DNA of 64,000 bases from Rubrobacter marinus (GCF_011492965.1 NZ_CP045121.1:682001-746000), one strand, 5' to 3'; shown: positions 1 to 9,532, counted from the first letter of the stretch. Notes: generated by a model from the letters alone, not told the origin. Program-made: numbers and translations.

Positions 1-287
1 GCCGAGTTGAGCCGTGTGATAGAACGCGTCCTCACCGAGCACCCGGACCTCTACGGCGTCTGGCAGGTCGCTTCCGAGCCCATAAACAAGTACGACCTTC
101 TTGTTCGGTTCGCGGAGATCCTGGGTCGCGACGACGTGGAAATCTCGCCGGACGACGCGGTGAAGATAGACCGGAGCCTCTCGGGGTCGCCTTCTCGGGG
201 GCGACGGGCTATCATGCGCCGGGTTGGAACGAAATGTTGCAGGAGCTGGGCGCCGAGGTGCGCGAGAGGCAGGGTAAGAACGTTTGA
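1..287 (+). CDS. RmlD-like NAD(P)-dependent sugar reductase, C-terminal part
   Basis: Only the last ~95 residues are in the window. Frame 1 reads a typical dTDP-4-dehydrorhamnose reductase (RmlD) tail with EPINKYDLL and DRSLSG. The frame then breaks at the GGGG run 183-186; adding one G restores VAFSGATGYHAPGWNEM and the stop at 285-287. The stop overlaps the next ATG (TGATG), so the genes are translationally coupled. RmlD-type reductases reduce the 4-keto group of an activated sugar with NAD(P)H. Beside a CapE/WbvB-like dehydratase and a WecB-like 2-epimerase, the best parallel is WbvR of the UDP-L-rhamnosamine/L-quinovosamine route rather than cupin-bearing CapF, but the sugar is inferred. 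The break is probably a sequencing error. Confidence 0.8.
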   Translation, partial: RVEPCDRTRPHRAPGPLRRLAGRFRAHKQVRPSCSVRGDPGSRRRGNLAGRRGEDRPEPLGVAFSGATGYHAPGWNEMLQELGAEVRERQGKNV

Positions 288-1351
288 TGGAGAAGGTTCT
301 CGAAGGCAAGAGGGTGATGGTGACGGGGGGGACGGGCTCCCTGGGCAAGCCGCTCGTGCGGCGCATCTTGAGCGGTGACCTCGGCAACCCGGCGAGCGTG
401 ACGGTCTTCTCGCGTGACGAGGGCAAGCACCACCAGATGAAGGCGGACTGGCGCAACGAGGCCTCCGCGACCAACGACATCTTCTACCACAACTTCGAGG
501 AGCTCCTCGAGTTCCGCCTCGGAGACGTGCGCGACTACCAGGCGCTCGTCCCAGCGGTGAGGAACGCCGAGATCATCTTCCACGCCGCCGCCCTCAAGCA
601 GGTCCCCTCCTGCGAGTACTTCCCCTACGAGGCCGTCCGGACGAACGTCGAGGGGGCGAACAACCTCGTTCGCGCGATCCGCTCGAACGACACCCCAGTC
701 GAGAAGGTCGTCGGCATCTCCACCGATAAGGCCTGCAAGCCGGTGAACGTCATGGGGATGAGCAAGGCCATCCAGGAGCGGGTGCTGCTGGAGGGGAACA
801 TCGGGCAGAAGGACGTGGATTTTACTTGTGTTCGCTATGGAAACGTCGTTTCTAGCAGAGGCTCGGCGCTGCCGTTCTTCCGCGACCAGATCAAGCACGG
901 CGGCCCCGTCACGCTCACGACGAGGGAGATGACGCGCTTCCTCATCACCCTCGAGCAGGCGGTGGACGTGGTCTTCGATTCCCTGCTCCACTCCAAGCGC
1001 GGCGAAATCCTGGTCCCGCATCTGCCGGCCGTCCGCATGGAGGACGTGGCGCACGCCATGATCGGGGACCGGAACATAGAGGTAAAGGAGATCGGCATCC
1101 GCCCCGGCGAGAAGGTCCACGAGCTCATGGTCTCCTTCGAGGAGTCTGCCCGCACCGTCGAGCGCAGGGGGACGTTCCGCGAGAGCTACTACGCGATCGC
1201 CCCGATCCTCCCTGAGATCCACGACGGCGCCGTCGAGGAAGCCGCCATCGCCGGCGAGTACTCCTCGCACCATGAGGTCATGGACTTCGAGGGCGTCGTC
1301 GAGCTCCTGAAGGAGTCCGGCTTTATCGAGAAGGTCGGGAAGGTGGCCTAG
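287..1351 (+). CDS. UDP-GlcNAc 4,6-dehydratase/5-epimerase family protein (CapE/WbjB/WbvB-like)
   Basis: A soluble 354-residue SDR. The NAD(P) glycine motif TGGTGSLG is at residues 13-20. The active-site stretch STDKACKPVNVMGMSK (145-160) has the Met-x3-Lys pattern of this dehydratase subfamily in place of the usual Tyr-x3-Lys. Family members convert UDP-GlcNAc into a 4-keto-6-deoxy-L-sugar, the first step to UDP-L-FucNAc or UDP-L-QuiNAc. The start is ATG 287, inside the upstream TGA. A TTG at 284 is in frame but less likely. Together with the flanking reductase and 2-epimerase it forms a three-enzyme nucleotide-sugar operon for a cell-surface polysaccharide. The exact product cannot be read from sequence alone. 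Confidence 0.88.
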   Translation: MEKVLEGKRVMVTGGTGSLGKPLVRRILSGDLGNPASVTVFSRDEGKHHQMKADWRNEASATNDIFYHNFEELLEFRLGDVRDYQALVPAVRNAEIIFHAAALKQVPSCEYFPYEAVRTNVEGANNLVRAIRSNDTPVEKVVGISTDKACKPVNVMGMSKAIQERVLLEGNIGQKDVDFTCVRYGNVVSSRGSALPFFRDQIKHGGPVTLTTREMTRFLITLEQAVDVVFDSLLHSKRGEILVPHLPAVRMEDVAHAMIGDRNIEVKEIGIRPGEKVHELMVSFEESARTVERRGTFRESYYAIAPILPEIHDGAVEEAAIAGEYSSHHEVMDFEGVVELLKESGFIEKVGKVA

Positions 1352-1359
1352 AGGCCAGC

Positions 1360-2475
1360 ATGAAGGTCCTCACCATCCTCGGCACGCGGCCGGAGATCAT
1401 CCGCCTCAGCCTGATCATCGGCAAGCTGGATAAACTAACCGACCATACCCTGCTCCACACGGGCCAGAACTACGCCCCCGAGCTCGACCGGGTTTTCTTC
1501 GAGAACATGAAGATCCGCGACCCCGACGTCTACCTCGACTCGCGTTCGGAGACCACCTTCCGCCAGGTCGGCAAGATCCTGGAGGGCGCCGAGAAGTGGG
1601 TCGCCGAGGTCGAGCCGGACGCGTGCCTGATCCTGGGCGACACCTACAGCGGCCTCTCGGCGATGGTCGCCGAGAAGGCGAACGTCCCCGTCTTCCACAT
1701 GGAGGCCGGCAACCGCTGCTTCGACCCGCGCGTCCCCGAGGAGCGGAACCGCAAGATCATCGACCACACGAGCTCCTGGCTCCTCCCGTACGTCCCGAAC
1801 TCCCGCCAGAACCTCTTGAACGAGGGCTTCGACAAGGAGCGGATCTTCGTCTCCGGCAACCCGATCTTCGAGGTCATAAAGCACTACGAGGAGGACATAG
1901 AGGCCAGCGACATCCTCGACCGCCTGGGCGTCGAAGCGGGCCGCTTCTTCCTCGTCACCGCCCACCGCGCCGAGAACGTGGACGTCCCCGTGCGCCTCGC
2001 CGGCATCGTCTCCGCCCTGAACCGCCTCACCCGCGAGCACGACGCGCCGGTGGTGTGGAGCGTCCACCCGAGGACGCGCCAGAAGATAGAGGCCTCGGGC
2101 CTCGAGGTGGACGAGCGCGTCCTCCTCCTGAAGCCCTTCGACCTCTTCGACTTCGTGAAGCTTGAGGAGAACGCCTTCTGCGTGATCACGGACTCCGGCA
2201 CGGTGCAGGAGGAGGCCTGCATCTTCCGCGTCCCTTCCGTCACCATAAGGGACACCACCGAGCGCCCCGAGACGGTCGAGTGCGGCAGCAACGTCCTCGC
2301 CGGCTGTAGAGCCGACCGCATCGTCGAGGCCGCGAACCTCGTCACCTCGACCGGCTTCGACTGGGAGATGCCCGAGGGCTACACCGACCCCCACGTCTCG
2401 GACAAGGTGATCCGCTACATCCTCGGCAACATCGGGCGCCGCCCGCTCCTAGACTGGCCACAGCTCCGGGCCTGA
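1360..2475 (+). CDS. wecB: Non-hydrolysing UDP-N-acetylglucosamine 2-epimerase family protein
   Basis: 371 residues, normal length for WecB/MnaA/CapG. Diagnostic motifs are GTRPE (8-12), HMEAGNRCFDPRVPEERNR (113-131), AHRAENVD (201-208) and DSGTVQEEA near residue 275. These enzymes invert C2 of a UDP-2-acetamido sugar through a 2-acetamidoglucal intermediate. ATG 1360 lies 8 bases after the dehydratase stop, so the two are one operon. After a CapE-like dehydratase and an RmlD-like reductase, a role like FnlC/WbvD (last step to UDP-L-FucNAc or UDP-L-QuiNAc) is more likely than UDP-ManNAc synthesis. That assignment is inferred from context. Confidence 0.88.
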   Translation: MKVLTILGTRPEIIRLSLIIGKLDKLTDHTLLHTGQNYAPELDRVFFENMKIRDPDVYLDSRSETTFRQVGKILEGAEKWVAEVEPDACLILGDTYSGLSAMVAEKANVPVFHMEAGNRCFDPRVPEERNRKIIDHTSSWLLPYVPNSRQNLLNEGFDKERIFVSGNPIFEVIKHYEEDIEASDILDRLGVEAGRFFLVTAHRAENVDVPVRLAGIVSALNRLTREHDAPVVWSVHPRTRQKIEASGLEVDERVLLLKPFDLFDFVKLEENAFCVITDSGTVQEEACIFRVPSVTIRDTTERPETVECGSNVLAGCRADRIVEAANLVTSTGFDWEMPEGYTDPHVSDKVIRYILGNIGRRPLLDWPQLRA

Positions 2476-2569
2476 TCCCTACCGTCGAGGGACGCAGGGG
2501 AGCGCTGCCCTCCCGTAGTCGGGCCGGCGGAGCACGCGGAGGCCTGTTTCTGCCCTGAGCGGCGCTCGT

Positions 2570-2653
2570 CTAGAGCCAGGTGATGGCGGCGAGCACGGCC
2601 GAAACGACCAGGAGCACGACGCCGAGCGAGATGAGGATACGATCTATACTCAT
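2570..2653 (-). CDS. 27-residue single-span membrane peptide
   Basis: On the minus strand ATG 2653 opens MSIDRILISLGVVLLVVSAV and continues to TAG at 2570, giving 27 residues that are almost one hydrophobic helix ending in Thr-Trp-Leu. A TATACT hexamer (minus strand, 2660-2665) lies six bases upstream of the ATG, with AGGG between, so the message may be leaderless or nearly so. The rest of the 2476-2801 gap shows no other coding signal. Function is unknown. A short hydrophobic frame can arise by chance, so conservation is needed. Confidence 0.45.
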   Translation of the reverse strand: MSIDRILISLGVVLLVVSAVLAAITWL

Positions 2654-2801
2654 AGCCCTAGTATAGCCAAACCGACCCCGCGCTACCTCGTCGCGATGGA
2701 TACCTACTTGTCGGCGCTACTAGCCTTCCCCGGCTGAGGCCAGCGCCACCGCGAGCCGAGGGCTAACTCCGAGGAGGGTCTGCGCCTTCTCCCGAAGAGC
2801 C

Positions 2802-4049
2802 TTAGTTCAGGACTGCCCGCGCCGCGTCTATTCGTCCGGCGCCATAGTAGGGGTCCTTGCCGGCGGCGCCGAGGTCTACCGCCGTGCTCTGCATGCGGGA
2901 GATTATGGTCGCCCGCGTCTTCCCCTGATTTCTCAGGAGGGCGGCGAGCGAGGAGACGTGCGGCGTGGCCATGCTGGTCCCGCTGTAGCGGGCGTAGCCG
3001 CCGGGCACGGTGGACATGATGTTTACCCCGGGGGCGGCGACGTCGACGGAGCTCCCGTAGTTGGAGAACGAGGCGCGCCGGTCGGAGCTGTCGGTGGCCG
3101 CCACGGACACGACGTTAGGGTAAGCCGCCGGGTACTCCGGCACGTTCGAGTTGGCGTTCCCCGCGGCAGCGACGGTCACCACGCCCTTATTGGCCGCGTA
3201 CGTGACGGCGTCCTGCTCGGCTTGCACGTAGCCTGGCGCGCCGAAGGACATGTTTATGACGTGAGAGCCGTTGTTCACGGCCCACACGATGGCGTCTATC
3301 TCGTTTGCGACAGTGCCGCTGCCGTCGGCTCCTATGAACTTGCCGATCACGAGACTGCTGGCGAAGGCGCCGCTAGCCACGCCGGTCCCGTTGCCCGTGC
3401 TCGCGCCTATGGTCCCCGCCACGTGGGTACCGTGGCCGTCGGGGTCTTCGGCGGTGGCGTCGTCGGCGACGAAGTCTCTCTGGACCGCGATCCTGCCACG
3501 GAACTCGGGGTGCCCGGCCTGTATGCCGCTGTCGAGCACGGCTACCCTTATGCTCTTACCCCGGACGCGATCCCACGCCCTCGGGAAGCCGGGCTTCGTG
3601 AGCCCGTACTGCGGCGCGCTGCGGAAGTAGGGATCGTTTGGCGTCAAACTCTTACGGCGCAGGTAGTTGTAGTCCACGGACTCGACGATGGGCAGCCGCT
3701 CCAGCGCCTGCCTCTGCCTCTCCAGGGCCTGCTCCCGGTTTTCCCGCACCCTCTCATTCTTTATCTCCGGGAAGGAGACGAGCCTCGTTTCGAGCTCGCC
3801 TATCCTCTTCGTCGTGCGTGCCCGGACCCTCTCGATGGCCGCGTCTTTGTCCCTACTGGATGCGTCGGGGGCGAAGGAGACTATCAACTCTCCCGCGACG
3901 TGGGGCGGGCGCCCCGGAGACTCGTCTACCATGCTCTCCGGCGTCTGCCCCCGTCCCTCCGAGGCGAACGCTAGGGAGACGAAAACTCCGAGGAGCATCG
4001 CTAGCGTGAGCGCAGCCCACGTGTGTAACCCGTTCCTCGTATTGCTCAT
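2802..4049 (-). CDS. Secreted subtilisin-like serine protease (S8)
   Basis: 415 residues. The N-terminus has a signal-peptide-like hydrophobic stretch (about 10-30), then an I9-type propeptide region containing LVSFPEIKNER (90-100). The catalytic domain carries Asp173 (VLDSGIQ), His206 (DGHGTHVAGT), oxyanion Asn298 (AAAGN) and Ser359 (SGTSMATPH), so the triad is complete. It is expected to be exported and self-processed. The propeptide linker matches that of the subtilase at 16338-18089 (VVSFPEIKNER), so the two are paralogues. It is transcribed alone, convergent with the upstream sugar operon. Substrate is unknown. Confidence 0.93.
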   Translation of the reverse strand: MSNTRNGLHTWAALTLAMLLGVFVSLAFASEGRGQTPESMVDESPGRPPHVAGELIVSFAPDASSRDKDAAIERVRARTTKRIGELETRLVSFPEIKNERVRENREQALERQRQALERLPIVESVDYNYLRRKSLTPNDPYFRSAPQYGLTKPGFPRAWDRVRGKSIRVAVLDSGIQAGHPEFRGRIAVQRDFVADDATAEDPDGHGTHVAGTIGASTGNGTGVASGAFASSLVIGKFIGADGSGTVANEIDAIVWAVNNGSHVINMSFGAPGYVQAEQDAVTYAANKGVVTVAAAGNANSNVPEYPAAYPNVVSVAATDSSDRRASFSNYGSSVDVAAPGVNIMSTVPGGYARYSGTSMATPHVSSLAALLRNQGKTRATIISRMQSTAVDLGAAGKDPYYGAGRIDAARAVLN

Positions 4050-4220
4050 CGTCTTCTACCCCCCGTATGCACTCGTGCTCTCGAAATCTCGCACGGTCGT
4101 CTCAATTCTTCCCACATTCTCGTCGCTTCGAACTTCGTTTCTGTAAGGGTGATCCCTATTCTCGTCCGAACCGCCGCCCCGTACTGCGGGTTCTACATGG
4201 TCGCTCGCGGAAGTGGTCAC

Positions 4221-5071
4221 TCACCGGCGGGGCCCGTTAGCAGCCGCGCGCCGGGCTGATCGACGAACGGCGCGTCGCCGATAAGAGCGCTCAGCCCCGA
4301 AAGGCGAGCCCTTTGGCCCCTTCAGCCGCTTCGGGAGGCCGCCGACGAAGTGCAGCCCGCACTCGGTCTTCTCGGTCCCGGACCAGCGGCCGGAGCGGGG
4401 TCCTCGCCCTCGGCGACCGGGCGCGTGCACGGCTCGCAGCCGATGCTCTTGTACCCCTGCTCGAGTAGCGGATTGAGGGGGACGTCGTGCTTCTTAGCGT
4501 AGCCGCGCACCTGCTCCACGCTCCAGGAGACGAGCGGCGCCACCTTGGCGACCCCGAAGCGGCCCTCCCAGCCGACCACCGGCGTCCGGGCCCTCTGCGG
4601 CGTCTGATCCCTGCGGATGCCCGTGATCCAACCGCCGTAGCCCCTGAGCGCCCGCTCCTGCGGCTCCACCTTGCGCATCCGGCAGCAGAGGTCCGGCTGG
4701 CGCTCGTACAGCCCCTCGCCGTAGCGCCCGGCCTGCTCGGCGACCGTCAGCTTCGGGCGCACGACCTCGATGGGGAGCCCGTAGCGCTCGGTGGCCTCCT
4801 CGCGCAGGCGCACGGTCTCCTCGAACATAAAGCCCGTGTCCAGGGTGAAGACGCGCGCCTCGTCGCCGCCGTCGAGCCGCGAGAGCATGTCGAGGAGGAC
4901 CATCCCCTCGGCGTTCCCGAAGGAGACCGAGAGCGTGAGGCCATTCCCGTACCTGCCGACCGCCCAGCCCAGGATCTCCTGCGGCGAAGCGCCCTCGAGC
5001 CGCGTCGAGATACGGGCCAGCTCCCCAGGATCCTGGGTGGTGCCCCGCCCCGCCTCCAGCGCCTCCGCCAC
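4221..5071 (-). CDS. cysH: Adenylylsulfate (APS)/PAPS reductase CysH, one frameshift
   Basis: Assimilatory sulfate reduction enzyme that makes sulfite from APS or PAPS with thioredoxin. GTG 5071 follows a GGAGAGGAG ribosome site. The first 225 residues show SVSFGNAEG, LDTGF, CCRMRKVEP (Cys129-Cys130) and CEPC (Cys212, Cys215), the two Cys pairs that bind a [4Fe-4S] cluster in APS-type reductases. The frame breaks at GGGG about 4397; with one base added it continues SGRWSGTEKTECGLH, the conserved C-terminal catalytic Cys motif, and then an unusually long basic tail to the stop at 4221. Thus it is a full enzyme with one probable sequencing error. It has its own sigma-70 type promoter. Confidence 0.9.
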
Positions 5072-5120
5072 TTCTCTCCTCTCCGGGCCCCTACGCCTCG
5101 ATGGCTACAAACGCGCCCGG

Positions 5121-5149
5121 ATTATTCCAGCGAAGGGGTGCCTAGTCAA
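5121..5149 (-). promoter_or_regulatory. Sigma-70 type promoter of cysH
   Basis: On the minus strand TTGACT (5144-5149), a 17-base spacer and AATAAT (5121-5126) match the housekeeping -35/-10 consensus at five of six bases each. Transcription would start near 5114, about 43 bases before the GTG of cysH. Confidence 0.65.
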
Positions 5150-5483
5150 CCAACTCCTTAACCCCGCACAAAATTGCTTAACATTCGGCTCCGCGCAGAA
5201 AGCCCTGTATCCGTCCCTTGAGATCTCGGCCGGCCGCACGGTTCTCCTTAAAGAGCGCTCTCCAGCCGCAAAAGGCGCTTTATAGCGGGCAGCGCTAGCC
5301 TGCGTCTGCTAGTTTTAGCGCGATGGACGAGAAGGCCTGTTCGAGCTTGCCCGCAAGAAGCCTCGAGATGGGGAGTCCCTCCCCGTACCCCGCTCGTAGA
5401 TTGCCCCCTCGACCGCCCGCCGCTCGCATCGAGGTGGCGTCCGCGAGGTCCTGTGCTACCCGTCGGGAGAGGCGGGCTGCGTC
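5150..5483. other. Non-coding interval between cysH promoter and the WbpV-like gene
   Basis: No convincing gene on either strand. A small perfect inverted repeat GGGGAG-tcc-CTCCCC lies near 5374-5388. GGGAGAGG upstream of 5484 can serve as ribosome site for the next gene. No riboswitch family was recognised. Confidence 0.4.
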
Positions 5484-6449
5484 TTGACGCGGCGCGTGCT
5501 CGTGACCGGAGCTACCGGGTTCGTCGGGGGCCATCTGTGCCCCGAGCTTCTGGACGAGGGCTGGACCGTTCGGGCCGTAGTGAGGAGCCGCGAGGCGGCT
5601 GCGGGGCTGCCGCGGGGCGTCGAGCCCTTCTACGTCCCGGACATCGGGCCGGAGACGGACTGGGAGGGCGGCCTCGAGGGGGTCGACGTCGTGGCGCACC
5701 TCGCGGGCCGGGCGCACGTGACGCAGGAGGAGTCCGCGAACCCTCTGGACGCGTACCGCGAGATCAACGTCGGGGGGACGAGGAGGCTCGCGGAGGCTTG
5801 CGCCGCGGCCGGGGTGAGGCGGCTGGTCTTCGTCAGCTCGGTGAAGGCCGTCGGCGAGGGGGCGCCGGTCGCCTACGACGAGGAGACGCCGCGCCGGCCC
5901 GAGGACGCCTACGGGGTGAGCAAGATGGAGGCGGAGGACGCGCTGGCGGAGGTCTCGGCGCGCACCGGGCTCGAGGCCGTGACCCTGCGGCCCCCGCTCG
6001 TCTACGGGCCGGGCGTCAAGGCCAACTTCCGCATGCTCATGGGGCTCGTGAGGAAGGGGATGCCCCTTCCTCTCGGGCTGGTGAGGAACGAGCGCAGCAT
6101 GGTCTACGTCCGCAACCTGACCGCCACGATCTCCCACTGCCTCCAACACCCGGCAGCGGCCGGCCATGACTTCTTCGTCGCCGACGGGGAGTCGCCGTCC
6201 ACGCGGGAGCTCGTGACGAGGATGGGGCGTCTGATGAAGCGTCCCGCACGGCTCGTGCCCGTGCCCGTGCCCCTGCTCAGGCTCGGGGGGCGCGCGACGG
6301 GGCGCTCGGGGCAGGTCGACCGGCTCGTCGGCTCGCTCACCGTCTCGACCGCCAAGATACGGCGCCTCCTCGGCTGGACGCCGCGGTTCTCCCTGGACGA
6401 CGGGCTGCGGGAGACGGTGGACTGGTACGTCTCCCGTACGGAGGGTTAG
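5484..6449 (+). CDS. NAD-dependent epimerase/dehydratase, WbpV-like 4-keto-sugar reductase
   Basis: 321 residues, extended SDR. Residues 7-14 are TGATGFVG, the nucleotide loop. YGVSK near residue 139 supplies catalytic Tyr and Lys, and LRPPLVYGPG is typical of the UDP-sugar epimerase group. The start is TTG 5484 after GGGAGAGG. It is followed nine bases later by a WecA/WbpL-type phosphosugar transferase and then a WbpM-like membrane dehydratase, the same order as wbpV-wbpL-wbpM in Pseudomonas O-antigen loci. By that parallel it would reduce UDP-4-keto-6-deoxy-GlcNAc to UDP-D-QuiNAc or D-FucNAc. A UDP-glucose 4-epimerase role is the alternative. Confidence 0.8.
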   Translation: MTRRVLVTGATGFVGGHLCPELLDEGWTVRAVVRSREAAAGLPRGVEPFYVPDIGPETDWEGGLEGVDVVAHLAGRAHVTQEESANPLDAYREINVGGTRRLAEACAAAGVRRLVFVSSVKAVGEGAPVAYDEETPRRPEDAYGVSKMEAEDALAEVSARTGLEAVTLRPPLVYGPGVKANFRMLMGLVRKGMPLPLGLVRNERSMVYVRNLTATISHCLQHPAAAGHDFFVADGESPSTRELVTRMGRLMKRPARLVPVPVPLLRLGGRATGRSGQVDRLVGSLTVSTAKIRRLLGWTPRFSLDDGLRETVDWYVSRTEG

Positions 6450-6458
6450 CCGGTACCG

Positions 6459-7483
6459 GTGGACGACGTTCGCTTGATCTCCATCGCCGTACCGTTCGTG
6501 GCCGCGCTCGCCCTCGTCCCCGCGCTGGTGCGCTTCGCCATCGGGAGGAACCTCCTCGACGTCCCCAACGCCCGCAGCTCGCACGAGATCCCGACCCCGA
6601 GGCTCGGCGGGCTCGCCGTGATCCTGGGCGCCTGGGCCGTCTCGCCGGCCCTGGGCGGGGGCTTGATCTTCCTTGTCGCCGCGACGGCGGCCGGGGCGGT
6701 CGGCCTCCTCGACGACCTCGTGGACCTGCCGTTCTGGGCGAAGGCGCTGGGGCAGGCGGTCGTCGCCTTCTGCCTGCTCTTCCTCTCCCCGCCCGCGCTC
6801 TTCGAGGCCGCGGGGCCCTTCTGGCCCCTGGCGCTCCTGTTCTGCGTACTGTGGGTCACGGCGGTGGTGAACGCGTACAACTTCATGGACGGCATCGACG
6901 GCATCGCCGGGGGCACGGCCGTCCTCAACGCCCTGTTTCTCGTGCCCTGCTCGCCGGCTTCTCCGGGCTCGCGACGGGGCTTACGGCGATGGCGGCGGCG
7001 ACCGCGGGGTTTCTCGCCTGGAACCTGAGCCCCGCCCGGATCTTCCTGGGCGACTCGGGAGCCACTTCGTGGGGTTCTTCCTGGGGGCGGCGGCGCTGTA
7101 CACGGACCCGGTGGGGGGAGCCCGATCCTCTCTTTCGTCGTCGCGGCGGTGGTGTTCACGCCCTTCCTGTTCGACACGGCGTTTACGCTCGTCCGCCGGG
7201 CGAGGGCGCGCAAGAACGTCTTCAGCGCCCACCGGGAGCACGTCTACCAGAGGATCACGCCCGACCCGCCAAACACCGCCAGGTCACGAACGTCTACCTG
7301 GGCCTCGCCGCGCTCTCGGGCCTCGCGGCCTCGTTCGGCGCCACGGGGACGGTGGCCGGGTTCGTCGCCGGCGGCGCGCTCGTCTTCGCGTGCTGCCTCT
7401 TCATGGCATTTCTGCCCTCATCTCCAGAAAGACGGGCTACGGATAGTCTTGTGCCTGCCCAAGCATTAGAATGGGCCGAATGA
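6459..7483 (+). CDS. WbpL/WecA-type undecaprenyl-phosphate N-acetylaminosugar-1-phosphate transferase, four frameshifts
   Basis: Integral membrane enzyme of the MraY/WecA family that starts lipid-linked glycan assembly on undecaprenyl phosphate. Clear motifs are SSHEIPTPRLGG, GLLDDL (catalytic Asp pair), NAYNFMDGIDGIAGG and, after the breaks, FLAWNLSPARIFLGDSGA, HFVGFFLGAAAL and AHREHVYQR. Many hydrophobic segments fit the usual 10-11 spans. The frame changes at about 6941, 7062, 7115 and 7268; each change is repaired by one extra C or G, giving one ~342-residue protein. GTG 6459 is the start. The end overlaps the next gene by 13 bases. Four breaks in 330 bases argue for a bad sequence patch, not decay. 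Confidence 0.85.
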
Positions 7484-9390
7484 GACGCATAGGACGCGGG
7501 GGGGCGCCGGCGAGGGCGCTTGTCAGGTTGCGACGGGGCTTCGTCGGGGAGATGTCTCCCACGGTCCGGCGCGCGGCGGCGATGCTCGTGGATGCGCTCA
7601 TAGTCGTGGAAGCTTTCGTGCTGGCCCTGCTCTTCCGGTTCGACGGGTCGGTGCCGGACAGGTACTGGGTCAACTTCTGGCCCTTCACCGCCTTCGCGAT
7701 CGTCGTCTTCCTGGTGCTCCTCTACGAGAGCGGCGTCTACAGGAGCGTCCTGCGCTACACGGGCGTGTACCAGGGTGTAAGGGTGGCGAGCGCGACCGCC
7801 ATCGCCACGGGCGTGCTGTTCCTAGCCGACTTCGTCGTCGAGCTCCTGTACAGGCGACCCATGCCGCTCTCGGTCCTGCTCGTGGGAGCGGTGTTGGCGT
7901 ACGTGCAGCTCGTCGCGGTCAGGCTCTATCCGCGCATCTTCTACGAGCTCTCCCTGCGGGAGGTCGGGCAGCGGGACCGGGCGCTCATCGTGGGCGCGGG
8001 CGAGGCCGGGGTCACGCTCGCCAGGCAGCTCTGGCGGACGCCGGACGCGGACCTCAAGCCCGTCGGCTTCGTGGACGAGGACGAGAGGCTGCGCGGGGAG
8101 CAGATAGAGAGCATTCCGGTACTCGGGGGCGTGGAGGACATAGAGAAGATCGTGGAGGAGCGGGGGGTGGAGCAGATCCTCATCGCTCTGCCCGAGGCGT
8201 CCTCGGAGGAGATGGACCGGGTCTGGCGCGAGTGCGTCAAGACCGGGGTCGGGGTCAAGGTCGTCCCGAAGCTCGCGGAGTTTCTGGAGCGGGGGACGAT
8301 CGAGCTTCGGGAGCTCCAGATCCAGGACCTCCTCGGCCGCCAGCCCGTCGAGATCGACCTCGACGCCCTCACGGAGTTCGTGAACGGCAAGCGCGTCCTC
8401 GTCACGGGGGCGGGGGGGAGCATCGGGAGCGAGCTCTCCCGCCAGATCTCGCGCCTCGGTCCCGCCCACCTCGTCTGCCTCGACCGCGACGAGAGCGCCC
8501 TCTTCTACCTCCTCGAGGAGCTCGCCCGCAAGGGCCTCCCCGTCGCCGAGCCCGTCGTCGGCGACGTGACGAACGCCGATAAGATCCGGGCCCTCTTCGA
8601 GAGGGTCAAACCCGAGCTGGTCTTCCACGCCGCCGCCTACAAGCACGTCCCGCTCATGGAGGTCCACGCCTCGGAGGCCGTCGCGAACAACGTCGGGGGG
8701 ACGCTGAACGTCGCCCGGTGCGCCGGCGAGCACGGGGCCGAGAAGTTCGTCAACATCTCCACGGACAAGGCGGTGAGTCCCGCGAACGTGATGGGGGCGA
8801 CGAAGCGGCTCTCGGAGAACATCGTCCGCTCGTGCGCTGGCGAGTACCCCGAGACGGTCTACGCCTCGGTGCGTTTCGGCAACGTGCTGGGGAGCCGCGG
8901 GAGCGTCGTGCCGACGTTCCGGCGCCAGATCGAGGCGGGTGGGCCCGTCACCGTCACGCACCCCGAGATGACGCGCTACTTCATGATGATCCCCGAGGCC
9001 GTCTCCCTCGTGCTGCAGGCCGGCGCCCTCGCGGACACCTACGGCACCTACGTCCTGGAGATGGGCAACCCCGTCAAGATCGTGGACCTCGCGCGGAAGA
9101 TGCTCGAGATCATGGACGCCGACGGCGTCGAGATCCGCTACATCGGCCTCCGCCCCGGCGAGAAGCTCCACGAGATCCTCTCCGAGGAGGACGAGCGGCG
9201 CGTCCCGACGGACCACCCCATGGTCGCCCGCCTCGTCCCCGGCGCCCCCGCCCCCTCCGACCTGCTTGAGACGGTCGAGGAGATGACGTACCTCGCCCGC
9301 GAGGGCCACGACGCCAAGGCCCTGACGCTCCTCCGGAGCACCGTGCCGAGCTACCCGGCCACCCTGGAGAGCCTCGCCAAGGGCTCGTAG
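7471..9390 (+). CDS. Membrane-bound nucleoside-diphosphate-sugar 4,6-dehydratase (WbpM/CapD-like)
   Basis: 639 residues. Four N-terminal membrane helices (about 37-57, 68-86, 104-126, 131-151) precede a first Rossmann-like domain (VGAGEAG, 174-180) and the catalytic SDR domain with TGAGGSIGS (312-320) and STDKAVSPANVMGATK (430-445), where Met441 and Lys445 replace the Tyr-Lys pair as in FlaA1/WbpM. The family converts UDP-GlcNAc to UDP-4-keto-6-deoxy-GlcNAc for D-QuiNAc, D-FucNAc or bacillosamine. With the WbpV-like reductase and WbpL-like transferase it forms a coherent polysaccharide operon. ATG 7471 overlaps the preceding gene; ATG 7480 is an alternative. Confidence 0.92.
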   Translation: MGRMRRIGRGGAPARALVRLRRGFVGEMSPTVRRAAAMLVDALIVVEAFVLALLFRFDGSVPDRYWVNFWPFTAFAIVVFLVLLYESGVYRSVLRYTGVYQGVRVASATAIATGVLFLADFVVELLYRRPMPLSVLLVGAVLAYVQLVAVRLYPRIFYELSLREVGQRDRALIVGAGEAGVTLARQLWRTPDADLKPVGFVDEDERLRGEQIESIPVLGGVEDIEKIVEERGVEQILIALPEASSEEMDRVWRECVKTGVGVKVVPKLAEFLERGTIELRELQIQDLLGRQPVEIDLDALTEFVNGKRVLVTGAGGSIGSELSRQISRLGPAHLVCLDRDESALFYLLEELARKGLPVAEPVVGDVTNADKIRALFERVKPELVFHAAAYKHVPLMEVHASEAVANNVGGTLNVARCAGEHGAEKFVNISTDKAVSPANVMGATKRLSENIVRSCAGEYPETVYASVRFGNVLGSRGSVVPTFRRQIEAGGPVTVTHPEMTRYFMMIPEAVSLVLQAGALADTYGTYVLEMGNPVKIVDLARKMLEIMDADGVEIRYIGLRPGEKLHEILSEEDERRVPTDHPMVARLVPGAPAPSDLLETVEEMTYLAREGHDAKALTLLRSTVPSYPATLESLAKGS

Positions 9391-9532
9391 CCCCTCTGCC
9401 TCCCCAGGCCCACGGCGGGCACGGAACGCCCTCGCCCTACCCCTGATCACGACAACCCGCAATGCCATACGCAGGCGCACAGGTAGACGGGCCGGGGGGC
9501 ACCTGACTTCGGTTTCGGTGAGGTTACGTAGC

